This document shows, one piece after another, positions 1 to 7,632 of a stretch of 55,161 bases of DNA (its first letter is position 1; each line of letters starts with the position of its first letter). Below the pieces are notes generated by a model. That model saw nothing but the letters and a program-made list of their open reading frames with translations. It was not told the origin of the DNA and ran no database searches. Source of the stretch: Bordetella parapertussis (lineage in GTDB: Bacteria; Pseudomonadota; Gammaproteobacteria; Burkholderiales; Burkholderiaceae_B); contig CAMBZR010000012.1 of the NCBI GenBank assembly GCA_945872285.1, positions 1 through 55,161 of the forward strand, read 5' to 3'. Made by a program: the position numbers and the translations under genes.

Positions 1-1493
1 ATACCTTGCAAAGTCGCGCCTGACGTCACGGCAAGATTTGAAGTCGCGATTGAGCCGTCGACCCGCAACACGCCACCGGTAATCGTCGTATCACCCGTGT
101 AGGTGTTCAGACCCGTTAACACGAGAATCCCTGCACCAGCCTTGCTAAATCCCCCCGTCCCTGAGATGTTATTGCTCCATACTGAGTTATACCCTTGGGT
201 ATCCACCGCAAAGATTGGCGCGAAAATTGACGGATTACCGGGGATGAGTGAAGGATGACCAAACTGGATCGGCCCTCTGACCGCGCGCCCCACGTTCAGT
301 AAACCATGGCCAAAGTCACGGATTGATTCGGGGCTGGAGTTATCAATTTCCGTGGCGGTGGTCAACAGAACTTCAATGATTTGCCTGGCTGTCATATAAG
401 GAAAAGCCTGGCGCAAAACCGCTGCGGCACCCGCAACAAAAGGAGCCGCCATGGATGTGCCGCTCCATCCGTCCTCAGCATATTTATTCATCGGTACTGT
501 TGAATAGATATTGACACCAGGCGCGGTCATACACCAGTCTGCAGCCGCACCACACCGATTACTGAAGTCAGCGAGAGCCACTATATTGGTCCTCGAATCG
601 ATATTCGCAGCGGTCACAGCAATCAGCGTACCAGCTAAGTTCGAGAAATCCACACTCCGGATTTGGCTCAATGAATATTGATTACTGCCCCAAGTGGCAG
701 GGTTCAATTGATCAGCCTCGTCTGTGTAGATACGATAAACAGCATCTGCTGAGTTACCGGTATACCCAAGCGCCGTGTTGGCTGGTGTAATGAGGGGAAG
801 CAGGCCATGGCCCGCGGGTACTTTCGCAGCAATAGGCTGTAACCAATCTTCGCGTTGGTTTCCCGCCGCAAAGACCATCACGATGTCAGCGTTGGCGAGT
901 TTCTGGACCTCGGCAGCATATTCCGTCACCTGGCTTCCGGTAAGCATTTGGAAATTAACCCGCGAGTAGTTCGGATTCAGACTATTACCAGGTAGAAGAG
1001 GCCACGGCGTTGCCCTTGGTCCGAAGCTGGCGTTCATGACAGAAACTTTAGCATCCACTAAATCTTGAGCCCAGTCGTTCGACGCGGGGTAGCCAGGATT
1101 CATAATCGCCACTGTGTGAGCAATCGAAGCGTCATACGCTACACCTATCATCCCGGCGCCATTGCGCGCGGCCGCTGCAGCCCCCATGACATGCGTACCA
1201 TGATCTGGGAAATTAGGATAGTCCGGGTTTGGAAACGGGTCTGACGCTACTGGCCAGTAAACCCGACCAGCAAACTCTGGGTGACTCAATTGGGCCTGAT
1301 CGTCTGCAATACCTAGTTTGACACCCTTGCCGGTGAAGCCTAGCGCCCAGGCCTCGGCTGCATTCGTATATTGCAGCCCCCAATTTGCAAAGTATTCTGG
1401 TGTATGAAAAATAGACGATGCCACTTGGCTGTTCGCAGCACCTGTGACCGCAAACAAAGCAAGACAAGCTCCAACGTTTCGAATCGAGATCAT
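1..1493 (-). CDS. Subtilisin-family (S8) autotransporter serine protease, 5' part only
   Basis: The reverse strand is open from an ATG at 1493 to the window edge (497 codons), so the C-terminus, including any beta-barrel, is outside. A GGAGAGG ribosome site lies 6-7 bases before the ATG. Residues 1-20 form a signal peptide. The S8 catalytic triad is visible: Asp64 in GIADDQ, His98 in DHGTHVMG, Ser347 in SGTSMAAPFVAG. After about residue 400 comes a stretch with GAGILVLTGLNTYTGDTTI, the typical passenger-repeat of autotransporters (PATR type), then the start of further repeats. By family knowledge such proteins (SphB1/Ssp type) are exported to the cell surface by a C-terminal translocator and process surface proteins or themselves. 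The substrate is unknown. The S8 and autotransporter assignment is solid; presence of the barrel is inferred. Confidence 0.9.
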   Translation of the reverse strand, partial: MISIRNVGACLALFAVTGAANSQVASSIFHTPEYFANWGLQYTNAAEAWALGFTGKGVKLGIADDQAQLSHPEFAGRVYWPVASDPFPNPDYPNFPDHGTHVMGAAAAARNGAGMIGVAYDASIAHTVAIMNPGYPASNDWAQDLVDAKVSVMNASFGPRATPWPLLPGNSLNPNYSRVNFQMLTGSQVTEYAAEVQKLANADIVMVFAAGNQREDWLQPIAAKVPAGHGLLPLITPANTALGYTGNSADAVYRIYTDEADQLNPATWGSNQYSLSQIRSVDFSNLAGTLIAVTAANIDSRTNIVALADFSNRCGAAADWCMTAPGVNIYSTVPMNKYAEDGWSGTSMAAPFVAGAAAVLRQAFPYMTARQIIEVLLTTATEIDNSSPESIRDFGHGLLNVGRAVRGPIQFGHPSLIPGNPSIFAPIFAVDTQGYNSVWSNNISGTGGFSKAGAGILVLTGLNTYTGDTTITGGVLRVDGSIATSNLAVTSGATLQG

Positions 1494-1642
1494 TAAAGCC
1501 TCTCCGGGTTAGGGTCGGGAACTGCATAACAGGCATACTTACCCAACCAAGCCCGTGTTTTAAGTTTTTAACTCGAAGAAATTTAACTAGCAAGGCTTAT
1601 TATTATTCGGTAAAAAAAAGTCACTTGGCTTCTATCTCGGAC
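1494..1642. other. Leader region of the autotransporter protease
   Basis: This 149-base AT-rich spacer between the terminator at 1643 and the protease start must hold the protease promoter. On the minus strand TTGGTT followed 15 bases later by TTATGC is a weak candidate, and nothing better is visible. No conserved reading frame was found. Confidence 0.3.
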
Positions 1643-1666
1643 AAAAAAGAGCCACCCGAAGGTAGC
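1643..1666 (-). terminator. Rho-independent terminator with UUCG loop
   Basis: Read on the minus strand: GCTACC, TTCG tetraloop, GGTGGC (six pairs, one a G-T wobble), followed directly by TCTTTTTTG. This is a textbook intrinsic terminator. It lies about 60 bases after the stop of the 46-codon gene at 1725-1865 and would end a transcript coming from that gene or reading through tRNA-Val. Confidence 0.8.
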
Positions 1667-1724
1667 AGTCTTTCCGAATTCACAACTATGTGTGGGCTAA
1701 TGGTCAGTCACGGTAAGCAAAAAA

Positions 1725-1865
1725 TTACGTCTGGACCGGTACAACTGAGCAGTAAGGATACCCAAAAGTGTTGTGAAACTCCCCTTTTTGCACGCATGCG
1801 GCAAGCAGTTCCAGCACATCATCAGACACATTCTTTACAACAACCTCATCAAGTTCGATGCTCAT
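1725..1865 (-). CDS. 46-residue peptide of unknown function, two cysteines
   Basis: This is a short frame from ATG 1865 to TAA 1725. A GGAA ribosome site stands 6 bases before the ATG and a strong terminator follows at 1643-1666, so it looks like a genuine small transcript unit. The N-terminal half is acidic and helical (IELDEVVV, then SDDVLELLAA); the C-terminal half is short, aromatic and Cys-containing (Cys24 and Cys39, with HNTFGYPYCS). There is no signal peptide or membrane segment. An acidic leader followed by a Cys-bearing tail is also the look of ribosomal peptide precursors, but no modifying enzyme is adjacent. It lies between tRNA-Val (upstream, same strand) and the S8 autotransporter (downstream, same strand). 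I do not recognise a family. Confidence 0.5.
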   Translation of the reverse strand: MSIELDEVVVKNVSDDVLELLAACVQKGEFHNTFGYPYCSVVPVQT

Positions 1866-1972
1866 ATTGATTCCAAGGTAAAGGCCCCACACCCAAGTGG
1901 ATGCGCGTTATCTGTCAGCAATCGCTAAGCCGCTTACTTTCGATGACTTAGAATAATTTTTTTTTGATATTT

Positions 1973-2047
1973 TGGTGGGCGGTGCAAGGTTTGAACTTGC
2001 GACCCCTGCCGTGTGAAGGCAGTGCTCTACCACTGAGCTAACCGCCC
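1973..2047 (-). tRNA. tRNA-Val(CAC)
   Basis: The minus strand gives a full cloverleaf of 75 bases including an encoded CCA end. The acceptor arm GGGCGGT pairs with ACCGCCC, the D-arm contains TTAGCTCAGTGGTAGAGC, the anticodon stem CTGCC/GGCAG encloses TTCACAC with anticodon CAC, and the T-loop is GTTCAAACC. CAC reads the valine codon GTG. A good -10 box lies about 60 bases upstream (2107-2112). Confidence 0.95.
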
Positions 2048-2106
2048 AATCTGGATGCGCACTTATGGTGGCTAGACTGGAATATGCCATATTGGGCACG
2101 TCTCGC

Positions 2107-2133
2107 ATTATACACAGCGGCAACCTTGATCAA
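2107..2133 (-). promoter_or_regulatory. Promoter of tRNA-Val
   Basis: On the minus strand a perfect -10 hexamer TATAAT (2107-2112) is preceded by TTGATC (2128-2133) with a 15-base gap. The gap is shorter than the ideal 17, but the -10 match and its position 60 bases before the mature tRNA end support it. Confidence 0.55.
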
Positions 2134-2436
2134 GCCTGCGCTGCGCCGCCACTCAGAGCGAATCACAAAGCGCCACCAGATCAGAATCCATTTCAAGGAC
2201 AACTCGACACCATAAAAGTGCACGAAATCCAGTGAAGAATCGGTAACGGTGGTTAGCCCTTTCCTGTACACTCCCCGTCAATAAAACCCGCCAAGGCTAT
2301 GTGCGTAAGCATATCCTCAAACCGGCGGGTTACTTTTTTGTGAAATCGAATTTTGCGGTGAGCATACTCTGGTAACAACTAAACGGCCATTCGAGAAACC
2401 CGCTACTTCTTACGAGCAACAGGCAGCTCAACTTCA
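2134..2436. other. Gene-free stretch upstream of tRNA-Val
   Basis: Apart from the hairpin at 2285-2337, this stretch shows no reading frame with a ribosome site or recognisable family. The minus-strand open frame from 2271 runs straight through the tRNA and is spurious. Confidence 0.4.
2285..2337. terminator. Bidirectional hairpin terminator
   Basis: AACCCGCC (2285-2292) pairs with GGCGGGTT (2324-2331), an 8-pair perfect stem with a long loop that can itself fold (TATG/CATA). T-rich tracts follow on both strands (ACTTTTTTG on plus, TTTTATT on minus). On the minus strand it would end transcripts of the short genes at 2437-2908. No gene runs into it from the plus side. Confidence 0.6.
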
Positions 2437-2586
2437 TCAAAAGGTTCTCCAAGGACCTAGCGGCAAACCAGCAAGCTCAACATCCGCATTGTAGGCAGAC
2501 ATAAATTCTGCATACTCAGCTTGCCAACGCCGATCTTGTTCTTGCTGGGCGAGTTTTCGCAAAAACACCTCTTCTGTCTTTGACAT
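2437..2586 (-). CDS. Short CcdA-type antitoxin (orphan or truncated)
   Basis: This is a 49-codon frame from ATG 2586 to TGA 2437. The C-terminus, with RRWQAEYAEFMSAYNADVE followed by AGLPLGPWRTF, matches the conserved tail of chromosomal CcdA antitoxins (pattern W..EN..AI.AYN..VE..GLPL...R.F). In that family the tail wraps the CcdB toxin and an N-terminal ribbon-helix-helix binds the operator. Here the DNA-binding part is essentially missing: only about 18 residues precede the tail. No ccdB follows, since the next 100 bases have no toxin frame before a terminator. It is probably the leftover of a decayed toxin-antitoxin locus. The family match is from memory of the consensus, so moderate confidence. 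Confidence 0.5.
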   Translation of the reverse strand: MSKTEEVFLRKLAQQEQDRRWQAEYAEFMSAYNADVELAGLPLGPWRTF

Positions 2587-2609
2587 ATTTATTCTCAGTT
2601 TGTTTGCTT

Positions 2610-2643
2610 GAGGGGCGGCCTTCAGTCCGCATTAGCCCCCCTC
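2610..2643. repeat. GC-rich inverted repeat
   Basis: GAGGGG(C)GGC at 2610-2619 pairs with GCCCCCCTC at 2635-2643, nine pairs with one bulged base and a 15-base loop. No T-tract follows on either strand, so it is an RNA structure or weak Rho-type element rather than an intrinsic terminator. It sits between the two short remnant-like genes. Confidence 0.4.
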
Positions 2644-2659
2644 GACGCTAGCTGCCCAC

Positions 2660-2908
2660 TTACTTTAAAGATCGCAAGAACATTGAGACAGACAGACCAA
2701 AGACAAAGCTTAGGGCCATGATCGCGAATAAGCCCAAAATCCAAAGAACATATTTATGTGAACTTTTCAGAACGGCGACGTCAACATACAAGTCAGAAGA
2801 TTTAGCTCTGCAACTATCAATATTGGCCTCCATCTTAGACTTTAGGTCTGCGATCTGCGCTGTTAGTTTGATTTCAAACTGATTTGTCTTAGCCTCAAAG
2901 CAAGCCAA
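2660..2908 (-). CDS. Small coiled-coil protein with C-terminal membrane anchor
   Basis: This 82-codon frame starts with TTG at 2908 and ends at 2660. Residues 5-55 are charged and heptad-like (EIKLTAQIADLKSKMEANI), and residues 53-75 form one hydrophobic segment (YVLWILGLFAIMALSFVFGL), followed by a short basic tail. The architecture resembles small phage- or plasmid-borne coiled-coil/TM proteins (DUF1640-like), but I cannot assign a family. The start is weak: TTG with AGGA 12 bases upstream and a stop codon just before it, so the gene may have lost its original 5' end. It is on the same strand as the CcdA-like gene, which suggests a common decayed element. Confidence 0.4.
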   Translation of the reverse strand: MACFEAKTNQFEIKLTAQIADLKSKMEANIDSCRAKSSDLYVDVAVLKSSHKYVLWILGLFAIMALSFVFGLSVSMFLRSLK

Positions 2909-2915
2909 GGCAGGC

Positions 2916-2944
2916 GTGTCATCCTAAGCAAAATCAGCCATAAT
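2916..2944 (+). promoter_or_regulatory. Candidate promoter of the racemase/Bug operon
   Basis: GTGTCA (2916-2921) and CATAAT (2939-2944) are spaced by 17 bases and lie about 33 bases before the TTG start at 2977. The match is four of six in the -35 and five of six in the -10. Only the spacing and position support it. Confidence 0.3.
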
Positions 2945-2976
2945 CCTATCCAAACAACATTGATACGAGACAAGCC

Positions 2977-4125
2977 TTGAAAATTACCGCAATCACTGCA
3001 ATTCCCTTGTCCTTTCGACTTGATCAGGGCAAGACGGTCACGATGGGGATTGGCAGCACCACTAAGCGCGATACGATTATTGTGCGGGTCGAAACCTCTG
3101 AAGGCATTACGGGGTACGGCGAAGCCCACCCGGGTCGCAGCCCAGGGGCCGTGGTCAGCCTGATTCACAATACGCTGGCACCGATGCTGATCGGCATGAG
3201 CGCCACTGATGTCATTGGCGTTTGGAAGCGCGTGCATCGTATGCAACTTTCAAGCCATGGGGTAGGCTCGGGCGCCTCGTTGGGTTTATCGGGCATCGAC
3301 ATGGCGCTTTGGGATATTCGCGGCAAAGCCACGAACATGCCCTTGTATGAGTTGCTAGGCGGCAGCAAGCGTCGTTTGCCTGCTTACGCGGGGGGTATTT
3401 CTTTAGGCTATCAACCCAAAGAGTCTCTGGCAGAAGAAGCGCAAGAGTATGTGGCGCGGGGCTACAAAGCGATCAAGCTTAGGCTAGGCGATAGCGCCAA
3501 AGCGGACATTGAACGCGTGCTGTACGTGCGCAAAGTGTTAGGCGACGATATTGATATTTTGACGGATGCCAATACTGCCTACACCTTGGCTGACGTGCGG
3601 CGTGTATTGCCTGTGCTAGCAGACATCAAAGCCGGTTGGCTTGAAGAGCCCTTCGCCTGTAACGATTTTTCGTCGTACCGTGAAGCCGCAAAGATTACCT
3701 CGCTTGTGCCGATCGCCGCCGGCGAAAACCATTATGGTCGCTTTGAGTTTGCACAATTACGCGAAGCGGGTGCAGTACAGATCTGGCAACCTGACTTATC
3801 AAAATGCGGCGGCATTACCGAAGGCCTGGCGATTGCAGCCATGGCCTCGGCGTATCGTATCCCCATGCATACACATAGCTCAGCCACCGGTATCAACCAT
3901 GCAGCCACCATTCACTTTATGGCAGCGATAGAAAATTCAGGCTATTTTGAGGCTTGCGTATCGCACTTTAATCCCTTGCGCGATATGTTTGGCACCACCT
4001 TTGAGATTGGCGCAGATGGTTGCGTTGAACCGCTCGACAAGCCCGGGATCGGACTTGAAATTGACGAATCGTTGTTTGCCAAATACCCACTGATTGACGG
4101 GCCTGGCTACGTTGTAAAGTTTTAG
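2977..4125 (+). CDS. Enolase-superfamily enzyme, mandelate racemase/muconate lactonizing type (1)
   Basis: This 382-residue protein has the usual length for the superfamily. Enzymes of this fold abstract the proton alpha to a carboxylate using Mg2+ and then dehydrate, epimerise or cycloisomerise acid sugars or hydroxy acids. The N-terminal capping domain (1-130) ends in GIDMALWDIRGK. In the barrel the three Mg ligands are visible: Asp197 (LTDAN), Glu223 (WLEEPF) and Glu250 (AAGEN). The base motif is K167-L-R169, so the usual KxK ends in Arg. His298 or His300 in MHTHSS is a candidate for the opposite base. The TTG start fits the family N-terminus (MKITAI). It heads a plus-strand operon with a Bug receptor and a second enolase-superfamily gene. 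The substrate cannot be read from sequence. Confidence 0.88.
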   Translation: MKITAITAIPLSFRLDQGKTVTMGIGSTTKRDTIIVRVETSEGITGYGEAHPGRSPGAVVSLIHNTLAPMLIGMSATDVIGVWKRVHRMQLSSHGVGSGASLGLSGIDMALWDIRGKATNMPLYELLGGSKRRLPAYAGGISLGYQPKESLAEEAQEYVARGYKAIKLRLGDSAKADIERVLYVRKVLGDDIDILTDANTAYTLADVRRVLPVLADIKAGWLEEPFACNDFSSYREAAKITSLVPIAAGENHYGRFEFAQLREAGAVQIWQPDLSKCGGITEGLAIAAMASAYRIPMHTHSSATGINHAATIHFMAAIENSGYFEACVSHFNPLRDMFGTTFEIGADGCVEPLDKPGIGLEIDESLFAKYPLIDGPGYVVKF

Positions 4126-4168
4126 GCTAAAAAATAAAAACCTTCCTGCCCAAACACCCGGAGACATC

Positions 4169-5143
4169 ATGTTTAAAGTTATTGAAAAAGTTTTTGCTTT
4201 GCTAATTCTTGCGATTGCAGCGATCGCACCCTTGCACGCGCAAACGTTTCCAGAACGCTCGGTCAAAATCGTCGTGCCCTATCCGCCCGGTGCGTTTAAC
4301 GATTCGCTAGCACGTATGTCAAGCGAGAAGCTCACCAAACTCTGGAATCAAACCGTGGTGGTTGAAAACAAGCCCGGTGGCAACACCACCATCGGCAATA
4401 ACTATGTGGCGAAGTCGCCTGCTGATGGTTACACAATTTTGGTCACGCCTCTGCCCTTCTCTGCCCTGCCTGCACTGTATGGCAAAAAGCTTCCCTACGA
4501 TGCACTCAATGATTTTCAGGCGCTGATTTTGGCGGGTGTTGCTAATAATGTGTTGGCAACACGCAAAGGCTTAGGAATTAAAGACGTCCACGAACTCATC
4601 GCCTATGCCAAAAAGAATCCTGGCAAGCTCAATTACGGTTCGACTGGTTCGGGCTCATCCAACCATTTATCGATGGAACTATTGATGAGCATGACCGGTG
4701 TCAAGCTCACGCATGTGCCTTACAAAGGCAGCGCGCCCGCAGTCGCTGCGTTGATGGCGGGCGAGATTGACGTCTTGTTCGACAACATTCCAAATATTCT
4801 GGCGCAAATCAAGGCTGGGAACGTCCTTGCGATTGCTGTAACGGGGTTAAAGCCCTCACCACAATTACCTGGTGTTCCGACTGTTTCTGAGACGGGTGCT
4901 CCAGGCTTTGAAGTCAATGTTTGGTTTGGCATGCAAGTCCCTGCGGCAACGCCCAAAACTGTGGTCAGCCAAATCAATCGTCAACTCGCTGCGATCTTTC
5001 GCGAGCCCGACATCACCAAGCGCTTTACTGACTCGGGTGTTCAAGTTGTGGCCAGCACCCCGGAAGAGTTCAGTCAGCTTCTCAAGAGCGAAGTCGCGAA
5101 GTGGGGCAAGGTCGTTCAAGACGCAAACATCACACTCGAGTGA
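4169..5143 (+). CDS. Bug-family periplasmic solute-binding receptor (tripartite tricarboxylate type)
   Basis: This 324-residue protein has a signal peptide (residues 1-24, cleavage after LHA). The mature start FPERSVKIVVPYPPGAFND is typical of TctC/Bug proteins, which bind carboxylates in the periplasm and serve TctAB membrane permeases or sensors. Further family marks are VPYKGSAPAVAALMAGEID and the C-terminal SEVAKWGKVVQDA. The ATG has a good GGAGA site eight bases upstream. It lies 43 bases after one enolase-superfamily gene and 81 before another, so its ligand is probably the acid those enzymes use. No tctA or tctB is present. Confidence 0.93.
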   Translation: MFKVIEKVFALLILAIAAIAPLHAQTFPERSVKIVVPYPPGAFNDSLARMSSEKLTKLWNQTVVVENKPGGNTTIGNNYVAKSPADGYTILVTPLPFSALPALYGKKLPYDALNDFQALILAGVANNVLATRKGLGIKDVHELIAYAKKNPGKLNYGSTGSGSSNHLSMELLMSMTGVKLTHVPYKGSAPAVAALMAGEIDVLFDNIPNILAQIKAGNVLAIAVTGLKPSPQLPGVPTVSETGAPGFEVNVWFGMQVPAATPKTVVSQINRQLAAIFREPDITKRFTDSGVQVVASTPEEFSQLLKSEVAKWGKVVQDANITLE

Positions 5144-5224
5144 AGTCTTTTCTACACATGTCAGACTGCTTCCGATAAAAAAATTCGGCGCAATCCCGAA
5201 CAGTTAGGCTTCAAAGAGAAAAAA

Positions 5225-6334
5225 ATGAAAATTCAAGACGTATCGCTGACTCTGTTTAGCTGGGACGATATCCCGGCGACGAGTTATGGTGCACACACGG
5301 GTCGCTTTTCGGGCGGCAGCAAACTGGGCTTGTTAACCATCACCACCGACCAGGGGATTGCTGGTCACGCTTTTTTAGGCTCTGCGTTTTATCCAGCCGA
5401 TATGGATGGGGCAAGTTTGATCAAGTATTTGAAGCCGATTTTGATGGGACAAAATCCGCTTGAGCGCGAACGCCTGTATCAAGCACTCTGGAAACGCGTT
5501 CGCACCACCACCGCTCGAGCAATTGGTGCAGTCGATATCGCCTTATGGGATATCGCTGGCAAAATCGCCGGCCTACCAATCCACCAACTGTTGGGATCGT
5601 ATCGCAACCGTATCCCGGCTTATATCAGTTCGGCCGTGTTGGCTGCGCCTGAGGCCTATGCCGAGCAAGCCCAGCATTACCAGTCGTTAAACATGGCCGC
5701 CTACAAGATTCATCCGCCTCAAATCTGGCGAGACGATATCAAAGTGTGCGAGGCCGTGCGTAAGGCTGTGGGCGACGATTACACCTTAATGCTCGATTCG
5801 GTCTGGAGCTATGACTACCCCGAGGCATTACGTGTGGGGCAAGCGATCGAAGCGCTCGGTTTTTATTGGTATGAGGATCCGTTAGCGGATGCCGATATTT
5901 ATAATTATCTTGAACTGAAAAAGCACCTGAGTATTCCACTCATGGCCACCGAGTACCCGGCGGGAGGCTTGGATTCTTATGCGCCCTGGATCAAAGAACG
6001 CGCCACTGATTTTTTGCGCGGTGATGTCGCAGTGAAGGGCGGCATTACCACACTCGTGAAAACTGCTCATTTAGCCGAGGCTTTTCACCTGAATTACGAA
6101 GTTCACCACGGTGGTAATTCGCTCAATAATTTCGCGAACTTACACGTGATCATGGCGCTGAAAAATACTGAGCTTTTTGAAGTCTTGCTTCCAGCCGAAT
6201 CGCAAAAATATGGCTTAGTGCAGGATATTGAAATCGATGCGCAAGGCATGATTCACGCACCAATGGCGCCCGGCCTAGGGGCGCAAATTGACTTTGACCT
6301 GATTAAACGCAAAACGCTTGGCGTGTTGAGCTAA
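5225..6334 (+). CDS. Enolase-superfamily enzyme, mandelate racemase/muconate lactonizing type (2)
   Basis: This 369-residue protein is a second, clearly different superfamily member. Mg ligands are Asp191 (MLDSVW), Glu217 (WYEDPL) and Glu243 (ATEYPAGG). The first base motif is K161-x-H163 (YKIHPP), as in several acid-sugar dehydratases, and Asp267 with His294/295 (EVHHGG) can form the second acid/base dyad. The capping domain ends in GAVDIALWDIAGK. The start at 5225 is supported by AAAGAGA just upstream. It is the last gene of the operon with the Bug receptor. The pair of enzymes with different base motifs suggests two steps, or two epimers, of one pathway. Confidence 0.88.
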   Translation: MKIQDVSLTLFSWDDIPATSYGAHTGRFSGGSKLGLLTITTDQGIAGHAFLGSAFYPADMDGASLIKYLKPILMGQNPLERERLYQALWKRVRTTTARAIGAVDIALWDIAGKIAGLPIHQLLGSYRNRIPAYISSAVLAAPEAYAEQAQHYQSLNMAAYKIHPPQIWRDDIKVCEAVRKAVGDDYTLMLDSVWSYDYPEALRVGQAIEALGFYWYEDPLADADIYNYLELKKHLSIPLMATEYPAGGLDSYAPWIKERATDFLRGDVAVKGGITTLVKTAHLAEAFHLNYEVHHGGNSLNNFANLHVIMALKNTELFEVLLPAESQKYGLVQDIEIDAQGMIHAPMAPGLGAQIDFDLIKRKTLGVLS

Positions 6335-6380
6335 AGATTGAAGCGAAAGCGCTCAAAACTAAACAAGCCTGCTTAGCGCT

Positions 6381-7094
6381 TCACGGAGTTTGAACATACT
6401 GCCGCCAGACGCAAGCGCCTTTGGCGGCTTTGTCGAGTGCGGCCAGATACTGCTCATGGGCTTGCAGATCTTGCGCGCTCGGCAGGATGACTAGCAGGTT
6501 CAAGGCTTCAAGACGTTGCTCGTTGGCGACTACGCCCTCTGTTGGTGGCGCCTCAAAATTGTCAATCTTTAAGCTGTCTTGACCGCGCGTCATCGCCAGC
6601 CAAACTTCAGCGAGCAGACGTGAATCTAACAGTGCACCGTGTAGCTGTCGGTGCGCGTTGGACACACCATACCGATCACAAAGCGCATCAAGTGAATTAC
6701 GCTTGCCCGGGTGCAAGGTTTTTGCATGCGCGAGAGAGTCGGTGACGCCCGCACAAAAATTCGTAATAGGTTCGCGCCCAAGGCGGCTCAGTTCGGCGTT
6801 TAAAAACTTTAAGTCGAACGGTGCATTGTGGATGATGAGTTCAGCGCCTTCGATGAAGGCTAATAACTCGCCGACTTGCTCTTCAAAGCGGGGCTTGTCA
6901 GAGAGAAAATCGCTGGTCAGACCGTGCACCTCAAGCGCTCCTGCATCGCTGTCTCGGCCGGGGTTCAGATACGTATGAAAATCGCGGCCGGTAATACCGC
7001 GGTTGACAACTTCGATTGCACCAATCTCAATGATGCGATGCCCATACGCTGGGTCCAGTCCGGTGGTTTCAGTATCGAGAATAATCCAGCGCAT
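6381..7094 (-). CDS. dnaQ: DNA polymerase III epsilon subunit (3'-5' proofreading exonuclease)
   Basis: The epsilon subunit removes mispaired nucleotides within the Pol III core. Exo I is the DTETTG motif at residues 7-12 (Asp7, Glu9), Exo II lies in IIHNAPFDLKFLN, and Exo III is the HRQLHGALLDSRLLAE stretch with the catalytic His and Asp. The internal ATG at 7094 is chosen because it gives MRWIILDTETTG, the normal DnaQ N-terminus; the upstream GTG at 7133 would add 13 atypical residues. It is 74 bases downstream of rnhA on the same strand, as in E. coli and its relatives. The tail (about residues 180-237) is short and probably carries the alpha-subunit-binding segment. Confidence 0.95.
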   Translation of the reverse strand: MRWIILDTETTGLDPAYGHRIIEIGAIEVVNRGITGRDFHTYLNPGRDSDAGALEVHGLTSDFLSDKPRFEEQVGELLAFIEGAELIIHNAPFDLKFLNAELSRLGREPITNFCAGVTDSLAHAKTLHPGKRNSLDALCDRYGVSNAHRQLHGALLDSRLLAEVWLAMTRGQDSLKIDNFEAPPTEGVVANEQRLEALNLLVILPSAQDLQAHEQYLAALDKAAKGACVWRQYVQTP

Positions 7095-7168
7095 CTGGGA
7101 TTTGACCAAAAAAAGTGAGTAACGTGCGAGCACTGATCATACGATATTCGCTTGCCAATCGTGCGAGT

Positions 7169-7621
7169 TCAAGGCCGCGTGCGCGCCACCTCGACACCTC
7201 GGTTCGCCAGCAAGTCAGCCCGCTCGTTCCCCGGATCACCGGCATGGCCTTTGACCCAGCGCCACGTGATCTCGTGCTGGGCGACCAAGCCATCAAGTAA
7301 CAGCCACAGATCGGCATTTTTGACAGGTTTTTTATCAGCCGTGCGCCAAGCGCGCTTCTTCCAGCCTTGAATCCATTCTGTCATGCCCTTCATCACGTAC
7401 TGAGAGTCGATGTGCAGTGTGACCTTGCAGGGGCGCGTCAACGCCCGCAAAGCCTCGATGACGGCCATCATTTCCATTCGGTTATTGGTCGTCAAGGGTT
7501 CACCGCCAAACAGCGTTTTTTCGACTGCGCCGCGTTTTAATAAAACGCCCCAACCGCCCGGGCCCGGGTTGCCTTTGCAGGCCCCGTCAGTCCAGATTTC
7601 TACTGTGTCTTCTGTTTGCAT
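7169..7621 (-). CDS. rnhA: Ribonuclease HI
   Basis: It cleaves the RNA strand of RNA-DNA hybrids using two Mg2+ ions. The 150-residue length is standard. The catalytic carboxylates are visible in order: the Asp of [16 protein letters not shown], the Glu of [13 protein letters not shown], the Asp of LHIDSQYV and the last Asp of [12 protein letters not shown]. It lies between the yafS-like methyltransferase gene (11 bases upstream) and dnaQ. Confidence 0.96.
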   Translation of the reverse strand: MQTEDTVEIWTDGACKGNPGPGGWGVLLKRGAVEKTLFGGEPLTTNNRMEMMAVIEALRALTRPCKVTLHIDSQYVMKGMTEWIQGWKKRAWRTADKKPVKNADLWLLLDGLVAQHEITWRWVKGHAGDPGNERADLLANRGVEVARTRP

Positions 7622-7632
7622 CGCTGAAATGA

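Noticed and set aside
1625..1870. Plus-strand open frame of 81 codons from a TTG
   Set aside because: No ribosome site and no family look; it overlaps the better supported minus-strand peptide gene and its terminator.
2038..2271. Minus-strand frame of 77 codons
   Set aside because: It runs into the tRNA-Val gene and over its promoter, with no recognisable motif.
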